NCBI GenBank assembly: GCA_963977425.1
Contig: CAXBOO010000004.1
Location: 186,001 to 250,000 of the forward strand
From: CAXBOO01 sp963977425
Lineage (GTDB): Bacteria > Bacteroidota > Bacteroidia > Flavobacteriales_D > Luteibaculaceae
Direction of reading: 5' to 3'
Length of the DNA stretch: 64,000 nucleotides
Position 1 is the stretch's first letter. Each line of letters starts with the position of its first letter. The position numbers and the translations under genes were made by a program. The notes beneath the pieces were generated by a model. That model was not told where the DNA came from. It ran no database searches and saw only the letters and a program-made list of their open reading frames with translations. Below, piece after piece: positions 1 to 8,521 of the stretch.

Positions 1-11
1 TATTAGGGCAT

Positions 12-36
12 AAAAAAACCAGCCCGAGAGCTGGTT
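12..36 (-). terminator. Rho-independent terminator of the acyl-CoA dehydrogenase gene
   Basis: Read on the minus strand, a 7-bp stem (AACCAGC / GCTGGTT) with a 6-nt loop is followed by a run of seven T. It begins about 20 bases after the stop codon of the minus-strand acyl-CoA dehydrogenase. Confidence 0.8.
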
Positions 37-58
37 TCAATTAGAATAGATTCAATTC

Positions 59-1201
59 TTAGTCGCGCAATACGCTACGGCTAATAACAATTTTCTGAAT
101 TTCAGATGTTCCTTCATAAATCTGAGTAATCTTAGCGTCACGCATCAAACGTTCTACATGGTATTCTTTTACGAATCCGTAACCACCGTGTATTTGAACA
201 GCTTCAATAGCAATTTGCATTGCGCGCTCAGCAGAGAATAATTTTGCCATAGAACCAGAAATGTCGTAGTTCAAGCCATTGTCTTTTTCAAAAGCTGCTT
301 TAAGGCAAAGCAAACGAGCTGCTTCAATTTCTGTAGCCATATCAGCTAATTTGAATTGAACCGATTGATGTTCGCAAATAGGTTTTCCGAATGTTTCTCT
401 TTCTTTAGAGTAAGCCAAAGCCAATTCGAATGCTCCTGATGCTATACCCAATGCTTGAGAAGCAATACCGATACGTCCACCAGATAAAGTTTTCATAGCG
501 AATTTGAAACCGAATCCGTCTTCACCAATTCTATTTTCCTTAGGTACTTTAACGTCGTTGAACAACAACGTGTGAGTATCCGATCCGCGTATACCCAATT
601 TATTTTCTTTTGCTCCAACTTCAAAACCTGGCATGCCTTTTTCTACAATAAGACAGTTGATTCCTTTGTGACCCAATTCAGGATTGGTTTGAGCGATAAC
701 CAAGTAAGTAGAAGCATTGCTACCGTTGGTAATCCAGTTTTTTGTTCCGTTTAGCAAGTAGTGGTCACCCATATCTACTGCAGTAGTTCTTTGCGATGTA
801 GCATCCGATCCAGCCTCAGGTTCTGACAAACAGAAAGCACCGATTTTTTCACCTTTCGCTAAAGGCACTAAGTATTTTTGTTTTTGCTCTTCGTTACCAA
901 ATTTTTCTAAACCATAGCAAACCAACGAGTTGTTTACAGAAACTACAACAGAAGCACTGGCATCTACTTTAGACAATTCTTCCATTGCCAAAACGTAAGA
1001 AACAGTATCCATTCCAGATCCACCATATTTAGGATCCACCATCATACCCAAAAAGCCTAATTCGGCCAATTGCTTCATTTCTTCAGCTGGGAATTGTTGT
1101 TTCTCGTCACGCTCAATTACGCCTGGTTTCAATACGTTTTGTGCAAAATCTCTTGCGGCATCACGTACCGCTAACTGCTCTTCGCTAAGGTTAAAATTCA
1201 T
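59..1201 (-). CDS. Acyl-CoA dehydrogenase (short-chain/butyryl-CoA type)
   Basis: A flavoprotein of 380 residues that oxidises acyl-CoA to trans-2-enoyl-CoA in beta-oxidation or branched-chain amino-acid breakdown and passes electrons to ETF. The family signature CLSEPEAGSD lies near residues 124-133. The C-terminal YEGTSEIQ (about 362-369) carries the Glu that serves as catalytic base in short-chain members. Length and full N-, middle and C-terminal domains are normal for the family. The ATG start matches the family N-terminus (NLSEEQ). It is monocistronic, with its own terminator and divergent from anmK. EtfBA at about 21-23 kb is the likely electron acceptor. The exact chain length of the substrate cannot be read from sequence. 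Confidence 0.93.
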   Translation of the reverse strand: MNFNLSEEQLAVRDAARDFAQNVLKPGVIERDEKQQFPAEEMKQLAELGFLGMMVDPKYGGSGMDTVSYVLAMEELSKVDASASVVVSVNNSLVCYGLEKFGNEEQKQKYLVPLAKGEKIGAFCLSEPEAGSDATSQRTTAVDMGDHYLLNGTKNWITNGSNASTYLVIAQTNPELGHKGINCLIVEKGMPGFEVGAKENKLGIRGSDTHTLLFNDVKVPKENRIGEDGFGFKFAMKTLSGGRIGIASQALGIASGAFELALAYSKERETFGKPICEHQSVQFKLADMATEIEAARLLCLKAAFEKDNGLNYDISGSMAKLFSAERAMQIAIEAVQIHGGYGFVKEYHVERLMRDAKITQIYEGTSEIQKIVISRSVLRD

Positions 1202-1293
1202 TATCTTAATTATAAAGTCGCATCAAAAATAGCTTTTTTACTTTTCTATTGCACAAAGTCCCTATTCGATGTTGAAATCATCTCTGTTTTGGC

Positions 1294-1325
1294 TTTGAAA
1301 AGTAGAGTCAACTCAAATACTTTTG
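1294..1325 (+). promoter_or_regulatory. Bacteroidota-type promoter for anmK
   Basis: TTTG at 1294-1297, then 20 bases, then TACTTTTG at 1318-1325. This fits the Bacteroidota sigma-A pattern TTTG-N19-TAnnTTTG. Transcription would start near 1332, leaving a very short leader before the ATG at 1340. Confidence 0.5.
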
Positions 1326-1339
1326 GCTAAACTTGTTGT

Positions 1340-2377
1340 ATGAAAATTATAGGCGCCATGTCGGGTTCATCTCTCGACGGCTTGGATTTGGCTTTGTGTT
1401 CGTTTGTAAATACGGGCGGAAGTATACAATGGAAAATGCATGTTTCTAAAACCTTTCCTTTTCCAAAAGAAATAGCCGAAAAATTATCGAAGGCCCATAA
1501 CTTATCCATTTTGGATGCGGAAAAATTAGGGGTGTCATTGTCAAAATTCACGGCCAATTGTATTCAAAAATTACCGCAGTGGGAACAATGCGATGCCATA
1601 GCCATTCATGGACACACTATTCAGCATGAACCAGCAGAAGGTTATTCTTTGCAAATAACTAATCCGTGGCATTTGCATCAATTGTTGGACAAAACGGTTG
1701 TAGCCGATTTTAGGAATGCCGATATAGCTTTAGGTGGTCAAGGCGCTCCATTGGTGCCGAAAGCTGATTTGGATTTATTTACAGATTACGATGCTTTTTT
1801 GAATTTAGGCGGAATAGCCAATGCTACTTTTTTTGAGGGCGATAAAATCCATGCATATGATCTATATGCCTGCAATCAGTGGTTGAACGCTTTAAGTTTA
1901 GAGTTAGGAAAGGCGTACGATAAGGATGGTGAATTGTCTTCTTCGGGAAAAGTAATTTCTGAAATAGTGGATGCATGTTTGAATTGGAATTATTGCAGTC
2001 AACGGGCTCCCAAAAGTTTGTCAAACATCGCTTGTTCTGATTTTTATGAAAAGGAAATAAAGCCATTTTTAGAATCGTATTCAGCAAACGATGTGATGAA
2101 ATCATGCATCGAAGCGATGGCAAAAATTATAGGTGAAACATTGAAGAATTCAAAAAAAGTATTGGTTACAGGTGGGGGAGCGTACAATACAACTTTTATG
2201 GAAAAGTTGAGTGAACACATCCTTGTCCAAATTCCAGATTCTGCAATAGTAGAGTTTAAAGAAGCCATTGCCTTTGCCTATTTAGGGTTTTGCCGTATAA
2301 AAGGTCAGCCAGGAAACGTTCCGAAAGCCACAGGAGCTAGTCGTGAAGCACTTTTGGGATGTTTGTATAATTTTTAG
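1340..2377 (+). CDS. anmK: Anhydro-N-acetylmuramic acid kinase AnmK
   Basis: Converts 1,6-anhydro-MurNAc from peptidoglycan turnover to MurNAc-6-phosphate using ATP, in the cytoplasm. The 345-residue protein opens with the family ATP-binding motif GAMSGSSLDGLDLA (residues 5-18). It has NLGGIAN near residue 156, VTGGGAYN near 276 and the C-terminal KEAIAFAYLG segment, all hallmarks of AnmK. Length is slightly below the usual 360-370 of proteobacterial AnmK but normal for Bacteroidota. The ATG at 1340 puts the motif at the expected distance from the N-terminus. It is divergent from the acyl-CoA dehydrogenase. No MurQ etherase is in this window, so the next recycling step must be elsewhere. Confidence 0.93.
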   Translation: MKIIGAMSGSSLDGLDLALCSFVNTGGSIQWKMHVSKTFPFPKEIAEKLSKAHNLSILDAEKLGVSLSKFTANCIQKLPQWEQCDAIAIHGHTIQHEPAEGYSLQITNPWHLHQLLDKTVVADFRNADIALGGQGAPLVPKADLDLFTDYDAFLNLGGIANATFFEGDKIHAYDLYACNQWLNALSLELGKAYDKDGELSSSGKVISEIVDACLNWNYCSQRAPKSLSNIACSDFYEKEIKPFLESYSANDVMKSCIEAMAKIIGETLKNSKKVLVTGGGAYNTTFMEKLSEHILVQIPDSAIVEFKEAIAFAYLGFCRIKGQPGNVPKATGASREALLGCLYNF

Positions 2378-2434
2378 GCTATACGTTTCCACTTTTTTTA
2401 CTTTTACCATCGTTAAAAACCACAGGACGTAATA

Positions 2435-3661
2435 ATGAAGGATTTACTGCAACGCTACGAGAATAAAAGACCAGAAATAGTTTTTGAATGGAAAGATGCC
2501 GAAACTGAAGCTGAAGGATGGGTTGTGATCAACTCACTTAGAGGTGGAGCTGCAGGTGGTGGAACCCGTATGAGAGCAGGTTTGGATAAGCGTGAAGTAG
2601 AATCTTTGGCTAAAACCATGGAAATTAAGTTTACAGTAGCTGGCCCTCCCATAGGTGGAGCAAAGTCTGGTATCAACTTCGACCCAAAAGACCCTAGAAA
2701 AAAAGGTGTTTTAGAACGTTGGTATAAAGCAGTTACACCATTGTTGAAGTATTACTATGGTACCGGTGGAGATTTGAATGTAGACGAAATACATGAAGTA
2801 ATTCCAATTACTGAATCTACAGGTGTTTGGCATCCGCAAGAAGGTGTTTTTACAGGACACTTTCAACCAAACGAAGCTCAAAAAATTAACCGTATAGGTC
2901 AATTGCGTCAAGGAGTTTTGAAGGTTTTGGAAGACGAAAAGTTTTCGCCAGAACCTAGCAAAAAATATGTTGTGGCTGATATGATTACTGGATACGGTGT
3001 ATCAGAATCAGTTCGTCACTTTTACGATATCTATGGTGGTGCATTAGCCGGAAAGCGTGTAACCATACAAGGTTGGGGTAATGTTGGTGCTGCTGCAGCA
3101 TTTTATGTAACACAAGCAGGCGCAAAAGTTGTTGGTATTATAGACCGTGAAGGTGGACTAATAAACGAGGAAGGTTTTTCATTCGAAGAAATCAAACATT
3201 TGTTTGTGACAAGAAATGGTAACCAATTAGCGGCTGATAACATGCTTTCTTTCGAAGAAGTGAATGCCAAAATATGGGATTTGAAAGCAGAAGTGTTTAT
3301 GCCATGTGCTGCCTCTAGATTAATTACCCGTGACCAAGTTGATAGAATGTTATCTGCTGGCATGGAAGTAATTGCTTCAGGTGCTAACGTACCATTTGCT
3401 GATCCAGAAATTTTCTTTGGCTCTACTATGGAGTATGCTGATTCTAAATTGGCTATTGTTCCTGATTTTATTTCTAACTGTGGTATGGCTAGAGTATTTG
3501 CTTACTTAATGGAAGGCGAAAAAACCATGACCGATCAAGCTATATTTTCTGATACAAGCAACGTTATCAAGCAAGCCTTAATTAAATCGCATAGCGCCAA
3601 TGCAAATAAAACTCAGTTAGCAAAAACAGCTTTCGAAATAGCATTAAACCAATTGGTGTAA
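2435..3661 (+). CDS. Glu/Leu/Phe/Val family amino-acid dehydrogenase
   Basis: A cytoplasmic NAD(P)-dependent oxidative deaminase of 408 residues. The substrate-binding segment GPPIGGAKSG (70-79) contains the conserved Lys, and GGDLNVDE (111-118) carries the conserved Asp. The Rossmann motif GWGNVG is at 213-218. Both the dimerisation and NAD domains are complete. Sequence features place it in the ELFV superfamily, but I cannot decide between glutamate and branched-chain substrate from motifs alone. A TActTTTa box near 2399-2406 resembles a -7 element. It is followed by the NhaD gene after 22 bases, so the two may be co-transcribed, although no functional link is obvious. Confidence 0.88.
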   Translation: MKDLLQRYENKRPEIVFEWKDAETEAEGWVVINSLRGGAAGGGTRMRAGLDKREVESLAKTMEIKFTVAGPPIGGAKSGINFDPKDPRKKGVLERWYKAVTPLLKYYYGTGGDLNVDEIHEVIPITESTGVWHPQEGVFTGHFQPNEAQKINRIGQLRQGVLKVLEDEKFSPEPSKKYVVADMITGYGVSESVRHFYDIYGGALAGKRVTIQGWGNVGAAAAFYVTQAGAKVVGIIDREGGLINEEGFSFEEIKHLFVTRNGNQLAADNMLSFEEVNAKIWDLKAEVFMPCAASRLITRDQVDRMLSAGMEVIASGANVPFADPEIFFGSTMEYADSKLAIVPDFISNCGMARVFAYLMEGEKTMTDQAIFSDTSNVIKQALIKSHSANANKTQLAKTAFEIALNQLV

Positions 3662-3683
3662 ATACCTCTGTTACCCAAATACA

Positions 3684-5036
3684 ATGGAAATAGCAATATT
3701 AATTATCTTCTTGCTGGGCTATACAGCAATAACCCTTGAGCATAGTTTAAAAATAGATAAGTTGGTTCCTGCCCTTTTGATGATGGGTTTGGCGTGGGCT
3801 GTACTAGCCTTTGGCTTAGATAGTTTTACAACATGGTTCAATTCTGAAGAAGGTAAACTGATAGAAGGTTTTAGCAGTTTTACGCATTTAGAAAAACTCC
3901 ATTTGATGGAAGAAACTCTTCTTCATCACTTTGGAAAAACGTGTGAGATATTGATCTTCTTAGTTGGAGCGATGACAATTGTTGAAATTATTGATCATTT
4001 CAATGGTTTCGCAACAATTAAGCGATTTATTAAAACAAATAACAAGCGTACTTTATTGTGGATTATTGCTGTTTTGGCATTTGTATTATCTGCCATCATA
4101 GATAACCTTACAGCTACTATAGTATTGATTACTATTCTGCGCAAACTGTTGACCAAAAGCGAAGATCGAATTTGGTTTGCAGGTTTGATTATTATAGCAG
4201 CTAATGCTGGTGGTGCTTGGTCGCCAATTGGTGATGTTACCACTACTATGTTGTGGATGGGTAAAAAAGTTAGCGCCGGTAAATTGATCGAGTATTTGAT
4301 TTTGCCATCGCTTATTTGCATGGTTATACCAACTCTAATAGCGAGCTTTTTGCCAGCTTTTAAAGGAACATTTGAATCAAACGATACCGATGAAAAAGTG
4401 AATAGCCGAGGGTCTTTAATCCTATACCTAGGTTTAGGGATGATTGTTTTTGTTCCACTATTCAAGACAGTTACTCATTTGCCTCCTTATGTAGGTATGA
4501 TGTTGTCCTTGTCTGTTGTTGCTCTAGTTGCAGAGATAATAAGTGCACGTCAATTCAGCTTGTCTAATGTAAATGAAGTTGAGGCGCATCATGGTACTCA
4601 GCATAGTAGCCCAACATTTAAAGCCTTGTCTCAAATAGAAATGCCTTCTATTTTATTCTTCTTAGGTATTTTAATGACAGTTGCTGCGTTAGAGTCTTTG
4701 GGTATGATATTTACTTTCGGACAAAGTGTTGAAGCTTCTATACCGTCAGATTTGTTTGTGCTATTGATTGGTGCAGGTTCAGCTTTAATAGACAATGTTC
4801 CTTTAGTTGCTGCCTCAATGGGTATGTTCAATGTTCCTTTAGATGATCATTTATGGCATTTTATTGCCTATGCAGCCGGTACAGGTGGAAGCATGTTGAT
4901 TATTGGTTCTGCGGCTGGTGTTGTAGCAATGGGGATGGAGAAAATATCCTTCTTTTGGTATTTAAAGAAAATTGCTTGGCTAGCCTTGATAGGTTATCTT
5001 GCAGGATTCGGTTTTATGTTATTGGTTCACGCTTAA
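3684..5036 (+). CDS. nhaD: NhaD-family Na+/H+ antiporter
   Basis: An inner-membrane secondary transporter of 450 residues that exchanges sodium for protons. About eleven to twelve hydrophobic segments are visible. Diagnostic stretches are the intramembrane SAIIDNLTATIVL (near residue 134) and AANAGGAWSPIGDVTTTML (near 172), which resemble the ion-transporter/arsenite-pump (IT) superfamily, and a second IDNVPLVAASMG repeat near 370. The IDN motifs in the two halves are typical of the inverted-repeat fold of IT transporters. The ATG at 3684 gives a first transmembrane helix directly at the N-terminus. Its neighbour downstream is the ExbB-ExbD-TonB operon. Sodium specificity is inferred from the family. 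Confidence 0.87.
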   Translation: MEIAILIIFLLGYTAITLEHSLKIDKLVPALLMMGLAWAVLAFGLDSFTTWFNSEEGKLIEGFSSFTHLEKLHLMEETLLHHFGKTCEILIFLVGAMTIVEIIDHFNGFATIKRFIKTNNKRTLLWIIAVLAFVLSAIIDNLTATIVLITILRKLLTKSEDRIWFAGLIIIAANAGGAWSPIGDVTTTMLWMGKKVSAGKLIEYLILPSLICMVIPTLIASFLPAFKGTFESNDTDEKVNSRGSLILYLGLGMIVFVPLFKTVTHLPPYVGMMLSLSVVALVAEIISARQFSLSNVNEVEAHHGTQHSSPTFKALSQIEMPSILFFLGILMTVAALESLGMIFTFGQSVEASIPSDLFVLLIGAGSALIDNVPLVAASMGMFNVPLDDHLWHFIAYAAGTGGSMLIIGSAAGVVAMGMEKISFFWYLKKIAWLALIGYLAGFGFMLLVHA

Positions 5037-5090
5037 GTATTCATAAAACATATTTCATTTAATTTCGTTTCATCAAAAATCATACATATA

Positions 5091-5825
5091 GTGTACAGTC
5101 TTCTATCAATATTTTCACAAGTAGTTACAGATCCAACGGCATTAGCAGATACTGCTGGTGTAATGCTGGACGAGAATGGTAATCCAATCGTATCAACAGA
5201 AACCATTTCGGTACTCGACCTTATTGTTCAAGGTGGTTGGTACATCATGGTGCCTTTAGGTATTTTATCTGTTATGGCGGTTTATATTTTTATTGAGCGC
5301 TATTTTGCTATTAAAAAAGCATCAGTAGTAAAAGAAGATTTGGTATTAAAAATCAAAGAGTACATCCATACAGGTCGTTTGGATACTGCTGCTGAATTAT
5401 GTACTACTACTGATACGCCGCAGTCGCGTATGTTGGGTAAAGGTATTTTACGTATTGGTAAACCAATGAAAGACATCAACGTAGCTGTAGAAAATGTGGC
5501 AAAGCTTGAAGTATTTAAATTGGAAAAAAATCTTTCAACTTTAGCAACCATTGCCGGTGCAGCTCCTATGATTGGTTTCTTGGGTACTGTAATAGGTATG
5601 ATTGTAACCTTTCACGAAATGAAAATTAGCGATAAAGGTGTTGAAATTGCTGAATTATCTGGTGGTATTATGCAAGCCATGGTTACAACAGTTGCTGGTT
5701 TGGTAATTGGTATTGTTGCTTATGTTGCTTACAACGTTTTGGTAGCTTATGTTGACAAAGTGGTAAACAAATTGGAGCAAAGTGCCATTGCCTTTATGGA
5801 TTTGTTGGACGAACCTGGAAAGTAA
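5091..5825 (+). CDS. exbB: MotA/TolQ/ExbB proton channel protein
   Basis: The channel subunit of a TonB-type energiser, 244 residues. It has a non-cytoplasmic N-terminal stretch, a first transmembrane helix around residues 50-68 (YIMVPLGILSVMAVYIFIER), a cytoplasmic domain, and two further helices within residues 145-225, where GAAPMIGFLGTVIGMI marks the conserved MotA/ExbB segment. The start is GTG; no better ATG lies upstream in frame. It is followed after 6 bases by exbD and then by a TonB-like gene, so the three form one energy-transducing operon. TolQ is the alternative name, but the linked TonB-domain protein and absence of TolB or Pal favour an ExbB role. Confidence 0.9.
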   Translation: MYSLLSIFSQVVTDPTALADTAGVMLDENGNPIVSTETISVLDLIVQGGWYIMVPLGILSVMAVYIFIERYFAIKKASVVKEDLVLKIKEYIHTGRLDTAAELCTTTDTPQSRMLGKGILRIGKPMKDINVAVENVAKLEVFKLEKNLSTLATIAGAAPMIGFLGTVIGMIVTFHEMKISDKGVEIAELSGGIMQAMVTTVAGLVIGIVAYVAYNVLVAYVDKVVNKLEQSAIAFMDLLDEPGK

Positions 5826-5831
5826 GAGCCT

Positions 5832-6227
5832 ATGAATTTTAGATCAAGAAATAAAATATCTGCAGGTTTTTCCATGTCGTCTATGACGGATTTGGTATTC
5901 CTCTTGCTTATATTTTTTATTGTACTCTCCACATTGGTTAGCCCGTATGCTTTGCCTGTAAACTTGCCTAATAGCAAGAACAAAACAAAGGAAAAACCTA
6001 CGGTAAGTGTAACCATTAAGCAAGATCTAAGCCATATGGTTGGGTCTACTCAGGTGAGTCAAGAAAATTTAGAAGCTGCTTTGCGCAATGAATTCGCTAA
6101 GAAAAACGTTGAGTCTAGTATAGTGCTTCATGTTGACCAAGCAGTTCCTACTGGAGTAATGGTTACCGTGCTTGATATCGCTAAGCGAAACAACTGGCGA
6201 ATCATATTAGCTACTAAGCCCAAATAG
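5832..6227 (+). CDS. exbD: ExbD/TolR biopolymer transport protein
   Basis: The partner of ExbB, 131 residues. A single N-terminal transmembrane helix follows MSSMTDLVFLLLIFFIV (about residues 15-31), in which the Asp of MTDLVFLLL is the conserved protonatable residue of ExbD/TolR. The remainder is a periplasmic domain. Placement 6 bases after exbB and 8 bases before the TonB-like gene supports translational coupling and a shared complex that harvests the proton gradient for outer-membrane transport. Confidence 0.9.
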   Translation: MNFRSRNKISAGFSMSSMTDLVFLLLIFFIVLSTLVSPYALPVNLPNSKNKTKEKPTVSVTIKQDLSHMVGSTQVSQENLEAALRNEFAKKNVESSIVLHVDQAVPTGVMVTVLDIAKRNNWRIILATKPK

Positions 6228-6235
6228 TAGTCGTT

Positions 6236-7045
6236 ATGCAGTCTGATAAAAGTAGAAGAAAAAAAGCCCTATTTGGAACCGTGGTTTTTCACGTGTTGCT
6301 TTTGGTGTTTTTCATGTTAACTGGTCTTACGCAACCCGATCCTCTTCCTGAGGAAATTGGGGTAGAAATATCATTGGCCAATATTGGCAATAGCTACAAT
6401 GGATCTGGCGAAACAGAACCAACAGAAGTAGCGCCTCCGAGCAATGCTCCAGCACCAACTCAACCAGTTGTACAACCTACTGCCGTCGAAACACCACAGC
6501 CTGCCGAAGAAGTTGTAAGCGATGTCAATTCTGATGTTTCGGTGAACAAAAAAAGCGATACAGAAGCTAAGAAACCTGAAAAACCGGTTGAGGAAGAAAA
6601 GAAACCAGAGCCAGCACCAAAGCCTACAGTTAATACCAAGGCATTGTACCCTGGGAGCAAAGCCAGCGATAATCCTGCAAAAACCAATGGTGGTTCGCAA
6701 GGAAATAAAGGTGGTGAAGGCAATATGGGAAGTGTAGAAGGTAAGAAAGAAGGCAAAGGAATACTTGGTGGTGGTCAAGGTAGCTGGGAACTTTCTGGTC
6801 GATCTTTACTAGAAGGTGCTCGTATTGACGATACCGATGAGGAAGGCATTGTTGTTTTGAATATTTGGGTGGATAGATATGGTAAAGTACAACGTACTAC
6901 ACCCAACTTAAGCAAGTCTACTACCACATCTCAAAAACTATTTGAAAAGGCTAAAAAAGCAGCCATGCTTACACGCTACTCTCCTAAGGGAGATGCTGCA
7001 ACTGAGCAAAAAGGATTGATGACCTTTAAATTTATCTTACGATAG
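6236..7045 (+). CDS. TonB-like energy transducer
   Basis: Predicted to carry energy from ExbBD across the periplasm to TonB-dependent receptors. The 269-residue protein has a positively charged N-terminus, one transmembrane helix (about residues 12-30), a long Pro/Glu/Lys-rich spacer (about 60-135), a Gly-rich stretch (about 150-180), and a short C-terminal domain with IWVDRYGKVQRT (about 207-218) and LMTFKFILR at the end, as in TonB C-terminal folds. The TonB domain is degenerate, as is common for Bacteroidota. Being the third gene of the exbB-exbD operon makes the role likely. The low-complexity spacer explains the long open frames on the opposite strand. Confidence 0.82.
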   Translation: MQSDKSRRKKALFGTVVFHVLLLVFFMLTGLTQPDPLPEEIGVEISLANIGNSYNGSGETEPTEVAPPSNAPAPTQPVVQPTAVETPQPAEEVVSDVNSDVSVNKKSDTEAKKPEKPVEEEKKPEPAPKPTVNTKALYPGSKASDNPAKTNGGSQGNKGGEGNMGSVEGKKEGKGILGGGQGSWELSGRSLLEGARIDDTDEEGIVVLNIWVDRYGKVQRTTPNLSKSTTTSQKLFEKAKKAAMLTRYSPKGDAATEQKGLMTFKFILR

Positions 7046-7055
7046 AATAATACCA

Positions 7056-8255
7056 TTGAACATACATACTAATAGAGAAGCCGAGGAATTTTTAATGAAT
7101 CGGCTTCCTGTATTTCAGAACGTAGGCAAAGCAGCTTATAAACCCGGATTAGATCGAATTCAAAATCTATTGAATAGGTTAGGGAATCCTGAAAAAAAAA
7201 TAAAAATTATCCATGTAGCCGGTACCAACGGCAAAGGCACTACTTGTAACGCCTTAGCGGCTGTACTTCAGTCTGCAGGATATAAAGTTGGACTGTTTAC
7301 CTCTCCTCACTTCATCTCAATGACAGAGCGCATAAAAGTGAATGGGGAGAATGCGAACGAATCGTTTGTATGCGACTTTCTGAATAAAATAAGCTGGGAT
7401 AATGAACCGGCTTCTTATTTCGAATTCCTTACTGCTATGGGCTTTGAGTATTTCCATCAGCAAAAAGTAGATGTTGCCATTGTAGAAGTTGGACTAGGAG
7501 GTAGACTGGATTCAACCAACATTTGTCACCCAATGTTCAGCATTATAACCAATATCGGATTGGATCATTGCGATATGTTGGGAGATACAATTGAAAAAAT
7601 TGCTATTGAAAAAGCGGGGATTAAAAAGCCAGGAATTCCTTTGTTGGTTGCTCCATTAGAGGTGTCGTGCGTACAAGCTATAAAAGATGTTTATGGAATT
7701 GATGAAATTGAGTTTTTGAATGGTGATCCAACAAAAAACAACAATGATTTATTGATTCAGGAAGCACTAAAAAAATTAAAAAGTGAATTCCCACTGATTG
7801 ATAAAGTAGATGTAACAACATGCATTCTAGATTTAGAAAAGCATACGGGTTTTCAAGGTCGATTTCAGAAAAAGCAATTCCAAGGCGTACAATATGTATT
7901 GGATGTTGCGCACAATGCACCAGCTTTAAAAGGCTTGTTTGAAAAGGTTGAACAAACTTATGGCGACAATGTTGCTTACATAATGGGTGTTAGCTCCGAT
8001 AAAGATGTGCAGTCAGTATTAGAGTATTTTCCAATGCAGGCCATTTACATTCCAGTGCAAGCATCGGTCTTGAGGGCTAAAAATCATCAAGAATTAAAAA
8101 ATATTTTAGAACATCAAAATCTAAAAATTGCTGAAGGTTTTGGCGGATCATCAGTAGGTCAAGCTATTGATTATGTTACAGATAGAGGTGGTTTTGATGC
8201 AGTTGTAATTACAGGAAGTTTTTTTGTTGTAGCCGATGCGCTAAAATATTTTTAA
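7056..8255 (+). CDS. folC: Bifunctional folylpolyglutamate synthase/dihydrofolate synthase FolC
   Basis: Adds glutamate to folates (and to dihydropteroate) in the cytoplasm. The 399-residue Mur-ligase-type protein has the P-loop AGTNGKGTT at residues 55-63, the TSPHFISMTERIKVNG segment typical of FolC near 87, and EVGLGGRLDSTN near 148. The start is TTG at 7056. Family members usually have about 15-20 residues before LPVFQ, so this start fits better than the internal ATG at 7095. It lies 10 bases after the TonB-like gene, so it probably shares that transcript. No free-standing terminator is visible before the tRNA promoter. Confidence 0.93.
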   Translation: MNIHTNREAEEFLMNRLPVFQNVGKAAYKPGLDRIQNLLNRLGNPEKKIKIIHVAGTNGKGTTCNALAAVLQSAGYKVGLFTSPHFISMTERIKVNGENANESFVCDFLNKISWDNEPASYFEFLTAMGFEYFHQQKVDVAIVEVGLGGRLDSTNICHPMFSIITNIGLDHCDMLGDTIEKIAIEKAGIKKPGIPLLVAPLEVSCVQAIKDVYGIDEIEFLNGDPTKNNNDLLIQEALKKLKSEFPLIDKVDVTTCILDLEKHTGFQGRFQKKQFQGVQYVLDVAHNAPALKGLFEKVEQTYGDNVAYIMGVSSDKDVQSVLEYFPMQAIYIPVQASVLRAKNHQELKNILEHQNLKIAEGFGGSSVGQAIDYVTDRGGFDAVVITGSFFVVADALKYF

Positions 8256-8273
8256 TAAATTTTTGACTTGTGC

Positions 8274-8303
8274 TTGCACATTAATAATCTTCGTTTATAT
8301 TTG
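8274..8303 (+). promoter_or_regulatory. Promoter of tRNA-Val
   Basis: TTG at 8274-8276, exactly 19 bases, then TATATTTG at 8296-8303. This is a near-perfect match to the Bacteroidota -33/-7 consensus. Transcription should start about 8310, roughly 26 bases before the tRNA. Confidence 0.75.
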
Positions 8304-8335
8304 CACTCCCAATCGAGAGAACGGGGCAACGGAAC

Positions 8336-8410
8336 GGGAGTTTAGCTCAGTTGGTTCAGAGCATCTGCCTTACAAGCAGAGGGTCACTGGTTCGAATCCA
8401 GTAATTCCCA
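8336..8410 (+). tRNA. tRNA-Val (anticodon UAC)
   Basis: A complete cloverleaf. The acceptor stem GGGAGTT pairs with AATTCCC (8403-8409, one G-U), discriminator A is at 8410, the D arm contains GCTCAG...GAGC, and the anticodon stem TCTGC/GCAGA encloses the loop CTTACAA with anticodon TAC at 8371-8373. The T arm is CTGG-TTCGAAT-CCAG. The 3' CCA is not encoded, as the next bases are CAA. It has its own promoter upstream and terminator downstream. Confidence 0.97.
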
Positions 8411-8418
8411 CAACAAGA

Positions 8419-8446
8419 AGCCTTACAGAAATGTGAGGCTTTTTTT
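8419..8446 (+). terminator. Terminator of tRNA-Val transcript
   Basis: A 9-bp stem (AGCCTTACA / TGTGAGGCT, one G-U type pair) with a GAAA tetraloop runs into seven T. It sits 9 bases after the tRNA. Confidence 0.85.
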
Positions 8447-8521
8447 ATGCCTTATTTTTTTGAATTAGCACAATATTTATAACCTATCCCTTTGCTATTC
8501 TTGATTAACTAAATTCGTGCG

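Noticed and set aside
3995..4465. 156-residue minus-strand frame in nhaD
   Set aside because: It lies wholly within a clear NhaD gene and reads as its antisense; no motif or promoter supports it.
6371..6778. Long opposite-strand frames across the TonB-like gene
   Set aside because: The Pro/Glu/Lys-rich spacer has few stop codons on the other strand. The plus-strand gene has domain structure and an operon setting.
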